A DNA stretch of 64,000 bases from Anaerolineaceae bacterium. GTDB taxonomy: Bacteria > Chloroflexota > Anaerolineae > Aggregatilineales > Phototrophicaceae. The stretch spans positions 226,039-290,038 of the forward strand of contig JACKCG010000007.1 in NCBI GenBank assembly GCA_020634135.1, written 5' to 3'. Both the position numbers and the translations under genes were made by a program. The notes beneath the pieces were generated by a model. It ran no database searches, was not told where the DNA came from, and worked only from the letters and a program-made list of their open reading frames with translations. Shown one piece after another: positions 41,574 through 50,931 of the stretch (within the stretch, counting starts at the first letter, position 1; each line of letters begins with the position of its first letter).

Positions 41574-43159
41574 TGAAAAAATGGCGATTCGACATTTTCA
41601 TGCCCTTCCTCATGGCAGTCTATCCCATCCTGTTTTTCTACAGCATCAATTTCTACAAAATTGACATGGGTGATGTCGTCGTGACCCTGGTTATCAGTGT
41701 CGCCGTTGCGGTGGTTCTGCTGCTGCTATGCCGGCTCATCTTCCGCAGTATCCAGCGGGCACTGTTTGTTAGCGGGCTGATCCTGCTGCTGTTCTACACG
41801 TATGGACACGCCTTTGCCGTTGCTCAGACTTTCCGTCATGTTCGATTTTTCCCCTTCGATAAAGACCCGGCGCTGTTGGCAGTGTGGGGTGCCCTGTTTA
41901 CAGCCGGGATTATCTTTGCGATACGGGGGGAAAAACATCTACCCGGCTTAAACCGATATGTAGGCATGATTACGGCGGCGCTGGCGGTTGTCGCCCTGCT
42001 GAATATCAGCGTCAACGCCGTAACAGCCAATACGCCTGAAGTTGTAACCGTAGACCCCGATTTTGATCTTCATGCCCCGGAAGTGCTGCCCGATATTTAT
42101 TACATCATCCTTGATGAATATGCCGGGCAAGAAGAACTCGTAAACAGCCTGGGGTTCGACAACAGTCAGTTCCTGCAATCCCTGGAAGCGCGCGGGTTTT
42201 ATGTGGCAAGCAATTCCAGGTCCAATTATTCATCCACAGCCTTTTCGCTGGCATCATCGCTCAATATGGGCTATCTCGACTCTTTATATGGGCATCGTAA
42301 CGACGACCTTCAACCGTTATATCGCATGATTCAAGATAATCGCATTCTGTACGCAGTGCAAAGCCTCGGCTACACCTACATTCAATTTATTACAAACTTC
42401 CCGGTCACGCGCAGCAACCCCAATGCAGATATTCTATTCAACGGTTTTGATGAACAGCGTATCAAAATCGGCGACCTGGTCGAAATTGACTCTAAACTCT
42501 TTCATATCAACGATTATCATCTGACACTGGCGGAGACCACCCTGCTCCGTCCCTTCGTCAGCACGGTTATGTTACGAGATGAGCGAATCCGTAATCAGGC
42601 AAATCTGGAAGAACTCGTGCGTATCGCCCAAATGCCGGAGGCAACCTTTACGCTGGCACATTTCGTTCTGCCGCACGCGCCTTTTATATTCACCCCGGAT
42701 GAGGGGCCGGAAAACCCGGACATGCCGGTAGATGGTCAGGTTGTAGATCGTGACAAATACGAACCATTTTCCGACTACATCAACCAACTCATCTTCACGA
42801 ACCGGATTATCAGCAAAGTGGTAGATGACATCCTGGCACAATCCGATCATGCACCGATCATCATTATCCAGGGAGATCATGGCTTCCGCTGGTTGTGTGA
42901 AGACTGTTACGCTGAATCGAAAAACTGGGATGATGAACATTACTACAATACGATTCAGCCCATTTTGAATGTCTACTACCTGCCTGATGGCGGCAGCGCA
43001 GCGCTTTACCCAACCATTTCACCGGTCAACAGCTTCCGCGTCGTCTTCGATACTTACTTCGGCGCTGATCTGGAACTGCTTGAAGATCGCCATTACCGAC
43101 CAGTGGATTACTACAGCAGAGCTTATGATTTCATAGACATTACCTACCTGGGTGAGTAA
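41573..43159 (+). CDS. membrane sulfatase/phosphoglycerol-transferase-like protein
   Basis: This 528-aa protein has four or five N-terminal membrane helices (to about residue 155). An extracytoplasmic alkaline-phosphatase-superfamily domain follows, starting at PDIYYIILDEYAGQEEL. The expected nucleophile lies in SNYSSTAFSLASSLNMGYL, and further metal-site segments are LAHFVLPHAPF and IIIQGDHGFR. Family members modify surface glycans by transfer or removal of sulfate, phosphoglycerol or phosphoethanolamine; which applies here is unclear. The start overlaps the methyltransferase stop by one base. A bidirectional terminator follows. Confidence 0.82.
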   Translation: MKKWRFDIFMPFLMAVYPILFFYSINFYKIDMGDVVVTLVISVAVAVVLLLLCRLIFRSIQRALFVSGLILLLFYTYGHAFAVAQTFRHVRFFPFDKDPALLAVWGALFTAGIIFAIRGEKHLPGLNRYVGMITAALAVVALLNISVNAVTANTPEVVTVDPDFDLHAPEVLPDIYYIILDEYAGQEELVNSLGFDNSQFLQSLEARGFYVASNSRSNYSSTAFSLASSLNMGYLDSLYGHRNDDLQPLYRMIQDNRILYAVQSLGYTYIQFITNFPVTRSNPNADILFNGFDEQRIKIGDLVEIDSKLFHINDYHLTLAETTLLRPFVSTVMLRDERIRNQANLEELVRIAQMPEATFTLAHFVLPHAPFIFTPDEGPENPDMPVDGQVVDRDKYEPFSDYINQLIFTNRIISKVVDDILAQSDHAPIIIIQGDHGFRWLCEDCYAESKNWDDEHYYNTIQPILNVYYLPDGGSAALYPTISPVNSFRVVFDTYFGADLELLEDRHYRPVDYYSRAYDFIDITYLGE

Positions 43160-43219
43160 CGTTCTCTGCGGGCACGAATCTACCGGGGTTTTTAGCACAC
43201 GCTCACAAGACATATACAG

Positions 43220-43257
43220 GCGGTGCAGAGAGCAGATTCATTCACTCTCTGCGCCGC
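43220..43257. terminator. bidirectional hairpin terminator
   Basis: GCGGTGCAGAGAG (43220-43232) pairs with CTCTCTGCGCCGC (43245-43257) over 13 positions with one G-T pair. It lies between the convergent sulfatase-fold and GT39-like genes. Confidence 0.65.
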
Positions 43258-43278
43258 TTATTCGACTGGCAAGGAATA

Positions 43279-44832
43279 TCACGCCGGTTGCTTTGGGCGG
43301 AGCATCCCGTCCACCAGCAGCGCACCGGTCTTGAGGATAAGATATGCCAGCAGCACCAGCAGAATCGCCCGGAAGGGATTCGCAACGACAACATAGCGCG
43401 GTTGCACGTTGCTTAACGCGGCGGAGGCCAGCGCGTGGTTGAAGAGAAAGGCCATTGCTGTCAGGAACGGCAGCCAGTAACGCCGCGCCCAGGGGACGGC
43501 CAGCACCAACACCGTGAGCGCCCCGTACCACAAGAACGGCTGCGGCCTCGCCAGTGAACGGTAGCGGAACATCAGGTAATCCACCGCTGTTTTCGCCAGC
43601 GGGGAACCAGGCAGTGGCGGGCATAACGCGCCCCGCATCGGGCGATAAAGTTCCCGGAACTGCTCAAAATTACTGTCAGTAAATTCACGGATGCCCCACG
43701 TCCAGCCCCACCCGCGTGTGAGCAGCGTTTCCGGCGTGAGCGCATCCACAAATGAGTCCACGTCGGCACATTGCAGCTCGCTCGGCAAACCCGGGTCTAG
43801 GCCAAACTGCTGGCCGGAAAGGGCCAGGAAGTCCTCGGTGCGCTCAATAATGCCACCGACAAAAGGCTGCCAGTTGGCAGCAAGCGTCTCAAACAAGGTG
43901 TTGAAGATCAGGCCGATCATGCCGTCGTGAGAACCGTACAGGGAGTAGTAACAATCGTAGAAGTTGCGATCCGCGCAGGCAGTCCGCACATCCAGAAACT
44001 CGGCGGATGCCGGGCCGTTTTCCGCTGTCAACCAGGATGTATTCCGCAGCACTACCCCCGTCACCATGTAGTCACTGCTGGTTGTTCCCTCGACTTCGCC
44101 CAACAGCGCGCCGGAAATCAGCGAAAATGCGACCAGAGTAATGAGAAAACCGGCCAGGAAGATGAGGCTGCGCCGCCAACTGCGCGTCCGCAACCAGAAC
44201 ACCACCAGCAGGGGAACAATCAGGAAACGCCCAACGGCACGGGTGAGCATCAGCAGCAGCAGGGTGAAACCCGGCAGCGCGTCACGAGCGGTGTTTTCGC
44301 CCTTTTGGGCTTCCGACTGGCGCAGGAACAACCAGAATGACAGTGCCAGCAAAAACATATACAGCGGTTCGGTGGAAATGAAGTTGAATAGAACCGCAAC
44401 CTGGAAATCCAGCAGGATCACCAGCGCCGCCCCAATTGCAAATACCGGACTGTAACGCCGCAGCGCGAGATAGAACAGCGGCACAATCGCCGCCGACATC
44501 AGGACTTGCAGCCCAATCAGCCAGTAAGCCGAGCCTAACCATCCGTAAGTCGCCAGGATAAACAGCGGGTACAGCGGCGGCACGAGCTGGCTCAATCCGG
44601 CAACCTCAGCCATGCCAGTAAAACGCTGGGCATAAAAAAAGTAGGCGAAAGAATCCGCGCCATGTGCCGGCGGGTAAGCCAACAGGGAAACCACAGCCCG
44701 CAGCAGTCCCAGGGCGAACAGTATCCAGGGCATCCGGCGGTGGCCGCAAACCGCATTGATTTGCCGGGCAAACCGCTGCACGGGCGGGGATTGGTAGTCT
44801 TCCCCACGCCACATCATGTGAAAAAATCGCAT
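43279..44832 (-). CDS. membrane glycosyltransferase, GT39-like
   Basis: This 517-aa protein has about ten membrane helices and an early outer loop with AHGADSFAYFFYAQRFTGMA, where an acidic residue is expected for GT-C enzymes. The FISTEPLYMFLLALSFWLF region and the C-terminal positively charged end are also GT39-like. A large soluble loop (about residues 250-400) is tryptophan-rich. ATG 44832 gives MRFFHMMWRGEDY; two upstream TTG codons could extend it by two residues. It is transcribed leftward behind the creatininase gene, separated by 129 bases with a hairpin, so it may have its own promoter. Sugar and acceptor are unknown. Confidence 0.72.
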   Translation of the reverse strand: MRFFHMMWRGEDYQSPPVQRFARQINAVCGHRRMPWILFALGLLRAVVSLLAYPPAHGADSFAYFFYAQRFTGMAEVAGLSQLVPPLYPLFILATYGWLGSAYWLIGLQVLMSAAIVPLFYLALRRYSPVFAIGAALVILLDFQVAVLFNFISTEPLYMFLLALSFWLFLRQSEAQKGENTARDALPGFTLLLLMLTRAVGRFLIVPLLVVFWLRTRSWRRSLIFLAGFLITLVAFSLISGALLGEVEGTTSSDYMVTGVVLRNTSWLTAENGPASAEFLDVRTACADRNFYDCYYSLYGSHDGMIGLIFNTLFETLAANWQPFVGGIIERTEDFLALSGQQFGLDPGLPSELQCADVDSFVDALTPETLLTRGWGWTWGIREFTDSNFEQFRELYRPMRGALCPPLPGSPLAKTAVDYLMFRYRSLARPQPFLWYGALTVLVLAVPWARRYWLPFLTAMAFLFNHALASAALSNVQPRYVVVANPFRAILLVLLAYLILKTGALLVDGMLRPKQPA

Positions 44833-44870
44833 CAACAAAAATACCTTTTAGGAGGCAGTTCAAACAAAGC

Positions 44871-44896
44871 TGGCTCGATAGATGGGCATCGAGCCA
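44871..44896 (-). terminator. hairpin after the creatininase gene
   Basis: TGGCTCGAT (44871-44879) and ATCGAGCCA (44888-44896) form a perfect nine-bp stem. On the minus strand a T-rich stretch (GCTTTGTTTG) follows, so it could terminate the creatininase transcript before the GT39-like gene. Confidence 0.5.
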
Positions 44897-44961
44897 TGAT
44901 TATCCCTGATTCGCTGGAATCTGCACAGGGCGACTGCCTTCAGTCCGCCAACAATGTCGAG

Positions 44962-45774
44962 CTAACCTCTTGAGATCGTATGCTTGCCTGCCCCGAAGAA
45001 CTCGTTTTGCAGGCGGATCGTCTCGTTGTCCGTCTTGATCGCTCGCACAGCCTTCGCTAATGCCCGCGCCCGTGCCGCCAGATAACGCTCCCCCTTCTCG
45101 ACAGTTGCTACGCTGCCATCGCCACAATAGTGCGTCGGGTGATCGGCATACCACCAGATTCCCGTATAAACGCCTGCATCACGCATCGCCTGCAGGCGAC
45201 CCAAAGGCATCCCTTCCCCATCGGCTTTGATCTGCTCGGAACGCACGAGGTCGGGACGGATGACCATAATCGCGCTGGTTTCACTCTCCCCGGCGTGACC
45301 GTCTACAGTGGTTTCCCACTGCGCCTGTACCGCTGCTTCATCTTCCGGCGCAAGCGGCGGCTGCGCCACATACACGGCATAATCGCGCGGGCTGCCAAGC
45401 TGCGTCTGTAAAAAGTAGTGGATCAGGTGGTCGTTGCCCCCGTGTGCATTCACCAGGACGATCTTCTTCAGGCCGTTGCGGGCAATTTCCCGGCAGATAT
45501 TATCCAGCAGTTGCACAATCAACTCGGCATCAATGGCAATCGTTCCAGCGCAGTGCCGCGCTTCGAGAATCTGTGTGAAGATGAAATCAGGGAAAATGAC
45601 CGCTGGCTCAAGTTCAGCGGTTCGGCGGCAAAGTTCCCGGCCAATATACATATCCGTACCCATCGGTAGATGATGAGCATGACGTTCAATCACTGAGAGC
45701 GGCAGCAAACATACACCCTCAGCTTTCGCTACTGCTGGGATAAACTCATCGCTCGTCAATTCTTCCCAACGCAT
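44962..45774 (-). CDS. creatininase-family amidohydrolase
   Basis: This 270-aa protein has the creatininase metal-binding pattern. Glu30, His32/His34 and Asp41 lie in SVIERHAHHLPMGTD; VNAHGGNDHL and DGHAGESETSAIM supply the remaining Asp, His and Glu ligands. Members hydrolyse cyclic or formyl amides (creatinine, FAPy intermediates, mycofactocin precursor); here the substrate is not evident and no mycofactocin genes are present. ATG 45774 follows AAGGAG by eight bases. A GTG three codons earlier overlaps the ribosome site. It is divergent from the hydantoinase B gene, suggesting a joint role in cyclic amide or hydantoin use. Confidence 0.85.
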   Translation of the reverse strand: MRWEELTSDEFIPAVAKAEGVCLLPLSVIERHAHHLPMGTDMYIGRELCRRTAELEPAVIFPDFIFTQILEARHCAGTIAIDAELIVQLLDNICREIARNGLKKIVLVNAHGGNDHLIHYFLQTQLGSPRDYAVYVAQPPLAPEDEAAVQAQWETTVDGHAGESETSAIMVIRPDLVRSEQIKADGEGMPLGRLQAMRDAGVYTGIWWYADHPTHYCGDGSVATVEKGERYLAARARALAKAVRAIKTDNETIRLQNEFFGAGKHTISRG

Positions 45775-45912
45775 AAGACACACTCCTTAGATTAACGGGT
45801 TTAGCCCATGATGATACCGCAAATTGAGCAAGTAATGTGCTCATGGTCATAGATGGCGAAAAAGGGCATAATAAGCGAGAAACCCGCTTTGTACAGAGAA
45901 ACATTGACTTTC

Positions 45913-47481
45913 ATGGCAACCATAGACCCGATTTCCCTGGAAGTATTCAAGAACCTGTTCGCCTCGGCGGCTGAAGAAATGGGCGTGACACTGCAACGCG
46001 CCAGCTTCAGCCCCAATATCCGCGAACGGCTGGATTTTAGCTGCGCCGTATTTGACAGTCAGGCGCGGATGGTGGCTCAGGCGGCGCACATCCCGGTTCA
46101 CCTGGGCAGTATGCCCGCCTCGGTGGATTACGCCCTGCGTGAGTTTCCGACGCTCCAGCCGGGAGATGTGGTGATCCTCAACGACCCGTATCACGGCGGC
46201 ACACATCTGCCGGATGTCACGATGGTTTCCCCCGTTTTTGTGGGCGATAGAATCGTGTTTTTTGTCGCCAGCCGGGCGCATCATGCCGATGTGGGCGGGA
46301 TGTCACCGGGTTCATTGCCCCTCAGCACTGAACTTTATCAGGAAGGCATCATCATCCCGCCGGTCAAACTCGTGGAAGCCAGAAGGCGGAACGAGGCAGT
46401 CATGCGGCTTATCACGGCCAACAGCCGCGCACCGGAGGAGCGGCTTGGTGACTTCGAGGCGCAGTTGGCGGCGCAGCGGGTGGGCACGCGGCGACTGCTG
46501 GCGCTGGTCACGGCGCATGGCGCAGAACAGGTGCTGGCTCATGCGGCAGCCCTGCTCGACTATTCCCGGCGTATGACCGAGGCGGTCATCACAACCATCC
46601 CGGATGGAATATTCACGTTTGAGGATGCGCTCGAAGGAGATGGTCAGGCCGAGTTCCGCATCCCAATTCGCGCAACAATCACCATAGCCGGTTCCCAGAT
46701 GACCGTTGATTTCACCGGGAGTGCGGCCCAGGTAATCGGGAATGTCAACGCGGTGGAGGCGATTGTGCGTTCTGCGACCTGGTACTGTGTGCGGCTGCTG
46801 GCCGAGGATGATGTGCCAGTCAATCATGGCTGTTTCCAGCCAGTGACGGTTATCACCCCGCTCCACAGCCTGCTCAGCCCGGACTTCCCGGCGGCGGTGG
46901 CGGTGGGCAACACAGAAACCGGGCAGCGCATCGTGGATGCCGTGTTAGGCGCACTGGCACAGGCTTTGCCGGGACGCATCCCGGCGGCCAGCCAGGGAAC
47001 GATGAACAATTTCACGTTCGGGGGCATGGCACATCAGCGGGCGTTTGTCTACTACGAAACGATTGCCGGAGGACACGGCGGGGGCGCACTGGGTGATGGC
47101 ATCAGCGGGCGGCACAGCCACATGACCAACACACGCAATACCCCGGTTGAAACCCTGGAATATGCGCTTCCGGTGCGCGTGCGTGAATACGCCTTACGCC
47201 CCAATTCTGGCGGGGCAGGCAAGAATCGCGGCGGTGAGGGTATCCGGCGGGTTTATGAATTTCTCGCCCCGGCGCAGATCACGATCAATAGTGAGCGACG
47301 GATCTATGCTCCCTATGGTCTCGCAGGCGGGGATGTCGGCGATTCCGGGCATAATTACATTATCCACGCTGATGGGCAAGCAATAGCGATCAGCGGCAAG
47401 TACAGCGGAATCATACAGGCGGGCGAATTGGTTATTATCGAAACGCCCGGCGGCGGCGGGTGGGGGAATCAACCGGTTTGA
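45913..47481 (+). CDS. hyuB: hydantoinase B/oxoprolinase family protein
   Basis: This 522-aa protein matches the HyuB subunit of ATP-dependent hydantoinases and the C-terminal half of oxoprolinase. It begins [20 protein letters not shown] and contains [35 protein letters not shown] and [20 protein letters not shown]. The usual partner HyuA (ATP-binding) is not in the window, so the complete enzyme would need a gene elsewhere. I chose ATG 45913 because the family normally starts there; an in-frame ATG at 45853 lies in the spacer. It is divergent from the creatininase gene and stands alone. Confidence 0.87.
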   Translation: MATIDPISLEVFKNLFASAAEEMGVTLQRASFSPNIRERLDFSCAVFDSQARMVAQAAHIPVHLGSMPASVDYALREFPTLQPGDVVILNDPYHGGTHLPDVTMVSPVFVGDRIVFFVASRAHHADVGGMSPGSLPLSTELYQEGIIIPPVKLVEARRRNEAVMRLITANSRAPEERLGDFEAQLAAQRVGTRRLLALVTAHGAEQVLAHAAALLDYSRRMTEAVITTIPDGIFTFEDALEGDGQAEFRIPIRATITIAGSQMTVDFTGSAAQVIGNVNAVEAIVRSATWYCVRLLAEDDVPVNHGCFQPVTVITPLHSLLSPDFPAAVAVGNTETGQRIVDAVLGALAQALPGRIPAASQGTMNNFTFGGMAHQRAFVYYETIAGGHGGGALGDGISGRHSHMTNTRNTPVETLEYALPVRVREYALRPNSGGAGKNRGGEGIRRVYEFLAPAQITINSERRIYAPYGLAGGDVGDSGHNYIIHADGQAIAISGKYSGIIQAGELVIIETPGGGGWGNQPV

Positions 47482-47540
47482 CTTCTATCCAGCACCATGC
47501 CAGGGACATCAAACAGCATAAAAATAGTACCAGCGCCTTT

Positions 47541-47569
47541 TTGTATCCCGGCGCAGCTAAAAGTATACT
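47541..47569 (+). promoter_or_regulatory. predicted sigma-70-type promoter for the 1061-aa gene
   Basis: TTGTAT (47541-47546) and TATACT (47564-47569) are separated by 17 bases. A 7-bp inverted repeat GTCATGC/GCATGAC (47591-47597 and 47605-47611) lies about 20 bases downstream and could be an operator or leader hairpin before the GTG at 47635. Confidence 0.5.
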
Positions 47570-47634
47570 AGTGGTACACTACCTATGACTGTCATGCAAA
47601 AACGGCATGACTCCGAAGTAAAGGTACGCGAACT

Positions 47635-50600
47635 GTGACCTCGATAACTTCAACATCTGAGCTATATGCCCTGGAACACTTTTACTACGGCCAGTTCGTG
47701 AAGGACGGCAAGCCGGAAGATAAATTACAGCTCCTGGCGGCTTCCCCTGGCATCAAGCCCGAACTGGTCAGCGAAGCCGTCAAACTGGCATTAATTCCAC
47801 CACTGCCGAAATCGGAAAAAGGCGGCTTTGCCGTGATACGCGGCAAGAAAGATGTCGCCTTCATCATCGCCCGTTCTCACGTGGGCGACCAGGGGCAGAC
47901 CGTGCTGCATTATGTCCTGCCTCCAGCCGGGGCGCTGCGAGCAGCCGGTGGCAACCTGAATCTGCTGCTGAAGCTATTCGATGAACCTGTTCCCGCTTAC
48001 GAAAAACCGGGCGAGACCCTGGTACCGCTGCACCTGGCCCACCCCAAACCCCCGGCACGTGACCAGCAGGTGGATGATATTTTGGCGTTGATGAGTTCCG
48101 CCAAAAACCGGATGGACACGATTGAGTCCTTACTGGCGGCCATTGTCCTGGGCGTGCCGCTGGTCATACTGGCAGCACCACTGAATCTGGATACACGTCT
48201 GACATTCGTGCAGGGGGTGCTGGCGTTTCTGCCACCTTCTGCTCGATTTGGTGTCACTTTCACCACTCACAGTCTCCAATCTTCCCGGATTGAGTCCCAG
48301 ATAGGTTTCTTTACCGGCGAGCATCCCCCTGAAGATGCCGTGATTTACAATTGGGAAAGCGGCGAAATATCCGGCAAATCTCTCGAAAATGACTATGCCC
48401 ACTTCATCGTCAGCCAGCTCCGGTTGGATACTGAACTCGTCATCAAGCAGACACATGATCTGACCCCCCTGGCCGCATGGCGTATCCGGCGTGGTGACAC
48501 GCTGGCTGAAGCCCTGGCGTATGCCTCCTACCGGCTGAAGGTAGATAACGCGGTCATCAACCGACAACCAGTGGAAAAACAGGATGTCGCTAAAGTGCTG
48601 GCGGAAGACCCCACCCTGACAGAAGACCTGCGGGTGGCCTATGGACGGCACATGCTGGCACTATCTATCGCCCTGGGAGACATGCAGGACACCGATGCGC
48701 TGGCGATCACTCTGCGGCAGCAGCCCGAACTGGAACGGAGCATACTGCAACAGATGCAGGAAGCGATCCGCGATGGCAAAGCGGAGCTGATTTACAACAC
48801 GTTGGCCCGCTGGTTAGGAAATCCACTCGGTCCCCAGGGGACACGCTGGATTGATCTGGTACACCAGGCCGCGCAGTCTCAGATGGACAGCCTGGTTCTG
48901 CACCACGACATTGAGGGCGTTATGAAATTCCTGGGAACGGTACATGAAGCCGAACCCGGCATTGAAGTCCATCGCATGGTTCCCAAGCTAATTGAGCAAG
49001 CGCTGCCACTTAGTATGCAGCACCGCGAATTGAGCGAAACTATTTTCCTGCTGGGGGTGCATTACCTGGATGCGGATACCCTGCGACGGCTCATCAGTTC
49101 CGAACGCTTTGGGGCGCAGCTTCCCCCGATTGTCTCCCGTTTGGTACCGTTTCTGAACCGGGACGACCCCGGTATGGCACCGATGGGGTTATTGGTGGAT
49201 ACGGCGGCGGCTTTCGGGGATGACTGGAAATCACTCGTACTCATCCGTCTCGCGGAAATTGCTGTTCATGCCCGGCGGCTGGACTTGATTGACCGATCTG
49301 AACTGTACGAACTGGTACAGCTTCTCGATAAACCCTGGGGAATTCAATACCGGGGAACGCTGATGTGGATTGGGAAGTCGCTATCCAGTGATGACATAAT
49401 CACGATTATGGAAGCGCCAGGTCCTCGCTATATCCTGCAACTCCTGCTGGGCAGCGGCGCATACACTGAACTGGCACACGAAATGCTCCACCAGGCACGG
49501 GTGCTGTATCCTGGTGATCTGCAGACGGACTACGTCGAGATGGTACAGCGCCTGTTTACCGAAACACCGCTGCGCTCAGAAGACATCCCAATAGCACTCA
49601 GGACCATCGCGGAGAATGGCATTAAGTCGCTGCCACTGGTTGTAGCCTATATCGGCGTATTGGAAGGCCATGAGGCAACAACAGACCTGGACGCGGTAGC
49701 CGATGAGGCCACCGTGATGGTGCTGGATAACCGGACACTATTGGATGTCATCAGTCCATCTGGGATGCTGGCACTGCTGCGGTATCACATCAAACGGAAG
49801 GATATCAACAACACGATTCGGGTCGCGGCCCTATTCCCGGTAGTAGCTGCACGTGAGGGTGAACGTGGCTTTCGCGTGGTCGCACGGATGGTTGCACTGC
49901 TGGATTGGGACGAGCAGGTGCGGATGGCCGGGATGGAACTACTGCGGCGCTACGTGCGGCAGTCACCGAACGCGATGGCGCGAAAAGCGATTGCATTCTT
50001 CGGGCGGGAGTTAGGCGGGGACATCGAACGCATGTTAGAGGCAACCTATGCGTTAAAACGGTTAGCTGACGACCTGAATCTGCGAGATTATGCCGAATTC
50101 CTGCATCTGACGGCGGCCTTTTTATACGATACGGCGCTGGCGTATGCTGATAAGAACACGATTCCTTCAATAGGCGCTTTACACAATGACCTGGACAGTC
50201 TGGGCGGGGCGTTACGAGATGATGACCGGCAGGCGATTGCCCAGGAACTGATCGGGATGGGTCGAGCGGTGCTGTTGCTGGGTGACCAGCGCCAGGCCAA
50301 CAAACCCCGCGATCTTGACCGGCATATAGACTATCTACTGGAAGGCAAAGCCGAACCCAACTGCATACTGGACGTGTTCTTCATCCTGGGTGGCTATTTG
50401 ACAAAAGGAAAACGCTACCCACTCAAACTGCAAACCCAGGCCGGAATTCACCCCTTGGCGGAGCGATCCGCGCCGATGCTCAAAGATGAAGTCCAGGTTG
50501 TCAACCGGCTGCTGCGGAGCGCAATTGCGGCGTTCCCACCCGATAAGCGAATGACCGTCACGGCTCAATCGCTACGCGATGAGATGGAAAGCCTGTGGGG

Positions 50601-50820
50601 GGATATTCCGCTAGCTGACCAGCGCGAAATCGTGCGCGACCTGGCGATTGACTTCCAAAAGGTGGGGAGTTTACCAGCAATTATCGCGGAAGGCGGAACA
50701 GGCAAAGCGATGGAAGACAGCGGGTTAGCCCGCAAGCTGGAAGAGAACAAGCAGCAGCCCAAAAACACGCTGGAATTCTACCGCTTCGTGAGCGGCTACT
50801 TCAAAGAGCGGATGCGGTGA
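47635..50820 (+). CDS. large protein of unknown function (GAP1-N-like N-terminus, helical repeat body)
   Basis: This 1061-aa soluble protein has an N-terminal domain of about 230 residues (ALEHFYYGQFVKDGKPEDKL, LQLLAASPGIKP, LTFVQGVLAFLPPSARFGVT). It faintly recalls the N-terminal domain of GTPase-associated protein 1 in bacterial signalling or conflict loci. The rest is mostly alpha-helical with repeated Leu/Ala patterns, probably an alpha-solenoid. No nucleotide-binding or catalytic motif is visible. The GTG at 47635 has AAAGG about ten bases upstream. A promoter-like sequence lies upstream, and the gene converges with a Ser/Thr kinase. Partner binding or scaffolding is a guess from architecture only. 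Confidence 0.7.
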   Translation: MTSITSTSELYALEHFYYGQFVKDGKPEDKLQLLAASPGIKPELVSEAVKLALIPPLPKSEKGGFAVIRGKKDVAFIIARSHVGDQGQTVLHYVLPPAGALRAAGGNLNLLLKLFDEPVPAYEKPGETLVPLHLAHPKPPARDQQVDDILALMSSAKNRMDTIESLLAAIVLGVPLVILAAPLNLDTRLTFVQGVLAFLPPSARFGVTFTTHSLQSSRIESQIGFFTGEHPPEDAVIYNWESGEISGKSLENDYAHFIVSQLRLDTELVIKQTHDLTPLAAWRIRRGDTLAEALAYASYRLKVDNAVINRQPVEKQDVAKVLAEDPTLTEDLRVAYGRHMLALSIALGDMQDTDALAITLRQQPELERSILQQMQEAIRDGKAELIYNTLARWLGNPLGPQGTRWIDLVHQAAQSQMDSLVLHHDIEGVMKFLGTVHEAEPGIEVHRMVPKLIEQALPLSMQHRELSETIFLLGVHYLDADTLRRLISSERFGAQLPPIVSRLVPFLNRDDPGMAPMGLLVDTAAAFGDDWKSLVLIRLAEIAVHARRLDLIDRSELYELVQLLDKPWGIQYRGTLMWIGKSLSSDDIITIMEAPGPRYILQLLLGSGAYTELAHEMLHQARVLYPGDLQTDYVEMVQRLFTETPLRSEDIPIALRTIAENGIKSLPLVVAYIGVLEGHEATTDLDAVADEATVMVLDNRTLLDVISPSGMLALLRYHIKRKDINNTIRVAALFPVVAAREGERGFRVVARMVALLDWDEQVRMAGMELLRRYVRQSPNAMARKAIAFFGRELGGDIERMLEATYALKRLADDLNLRDYAEFLHLTAAFLYDTALAYADKNTIPSIGALHNDLDSLGGALRDDDRQAIAQELIGMGRAVLLLGDQRQANKPRDLDRHIDYLLEGKAEPNCILDVFFILGGYLTKGKRYPLKLQTQAGIHPLAERSAPMLKDEVQVVNRLLRSAIAAFPPDKRMTVTAQSLRDEMESLWGDIPLADQREIVRDLAIDFQKVGSLPAIIAEGGTGKAMEDSGLARKLEENKQQPKNTLEFYRFVSGYFKERMR

Positions 50821-50849
50821 GACGTTGACAACAGGAAGATGGAGAAAAC

Positions 50850-50883
50850 AGGGACAGCCATACCGGGCAGTCCCTATTGTTTT
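50850..50883. terminator. terminator between the 1061-aa gene and the kinase gene
   Basis: AGGGAC-A-GCC (50850-50859) pairs with GGC-A-GTCCCT (50866-50875), with an internal A-A mismatch. It is followed by ATTGTTTT on the plus strand and preceded by GAGAAAACA, so it can work in both directions. Confidence 0.65.
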
Positions 50884-50931
50884 GCGCAACTGGCACACTC
50901 AGGAACACACTTGCAGACTCTCCGTATTCCG

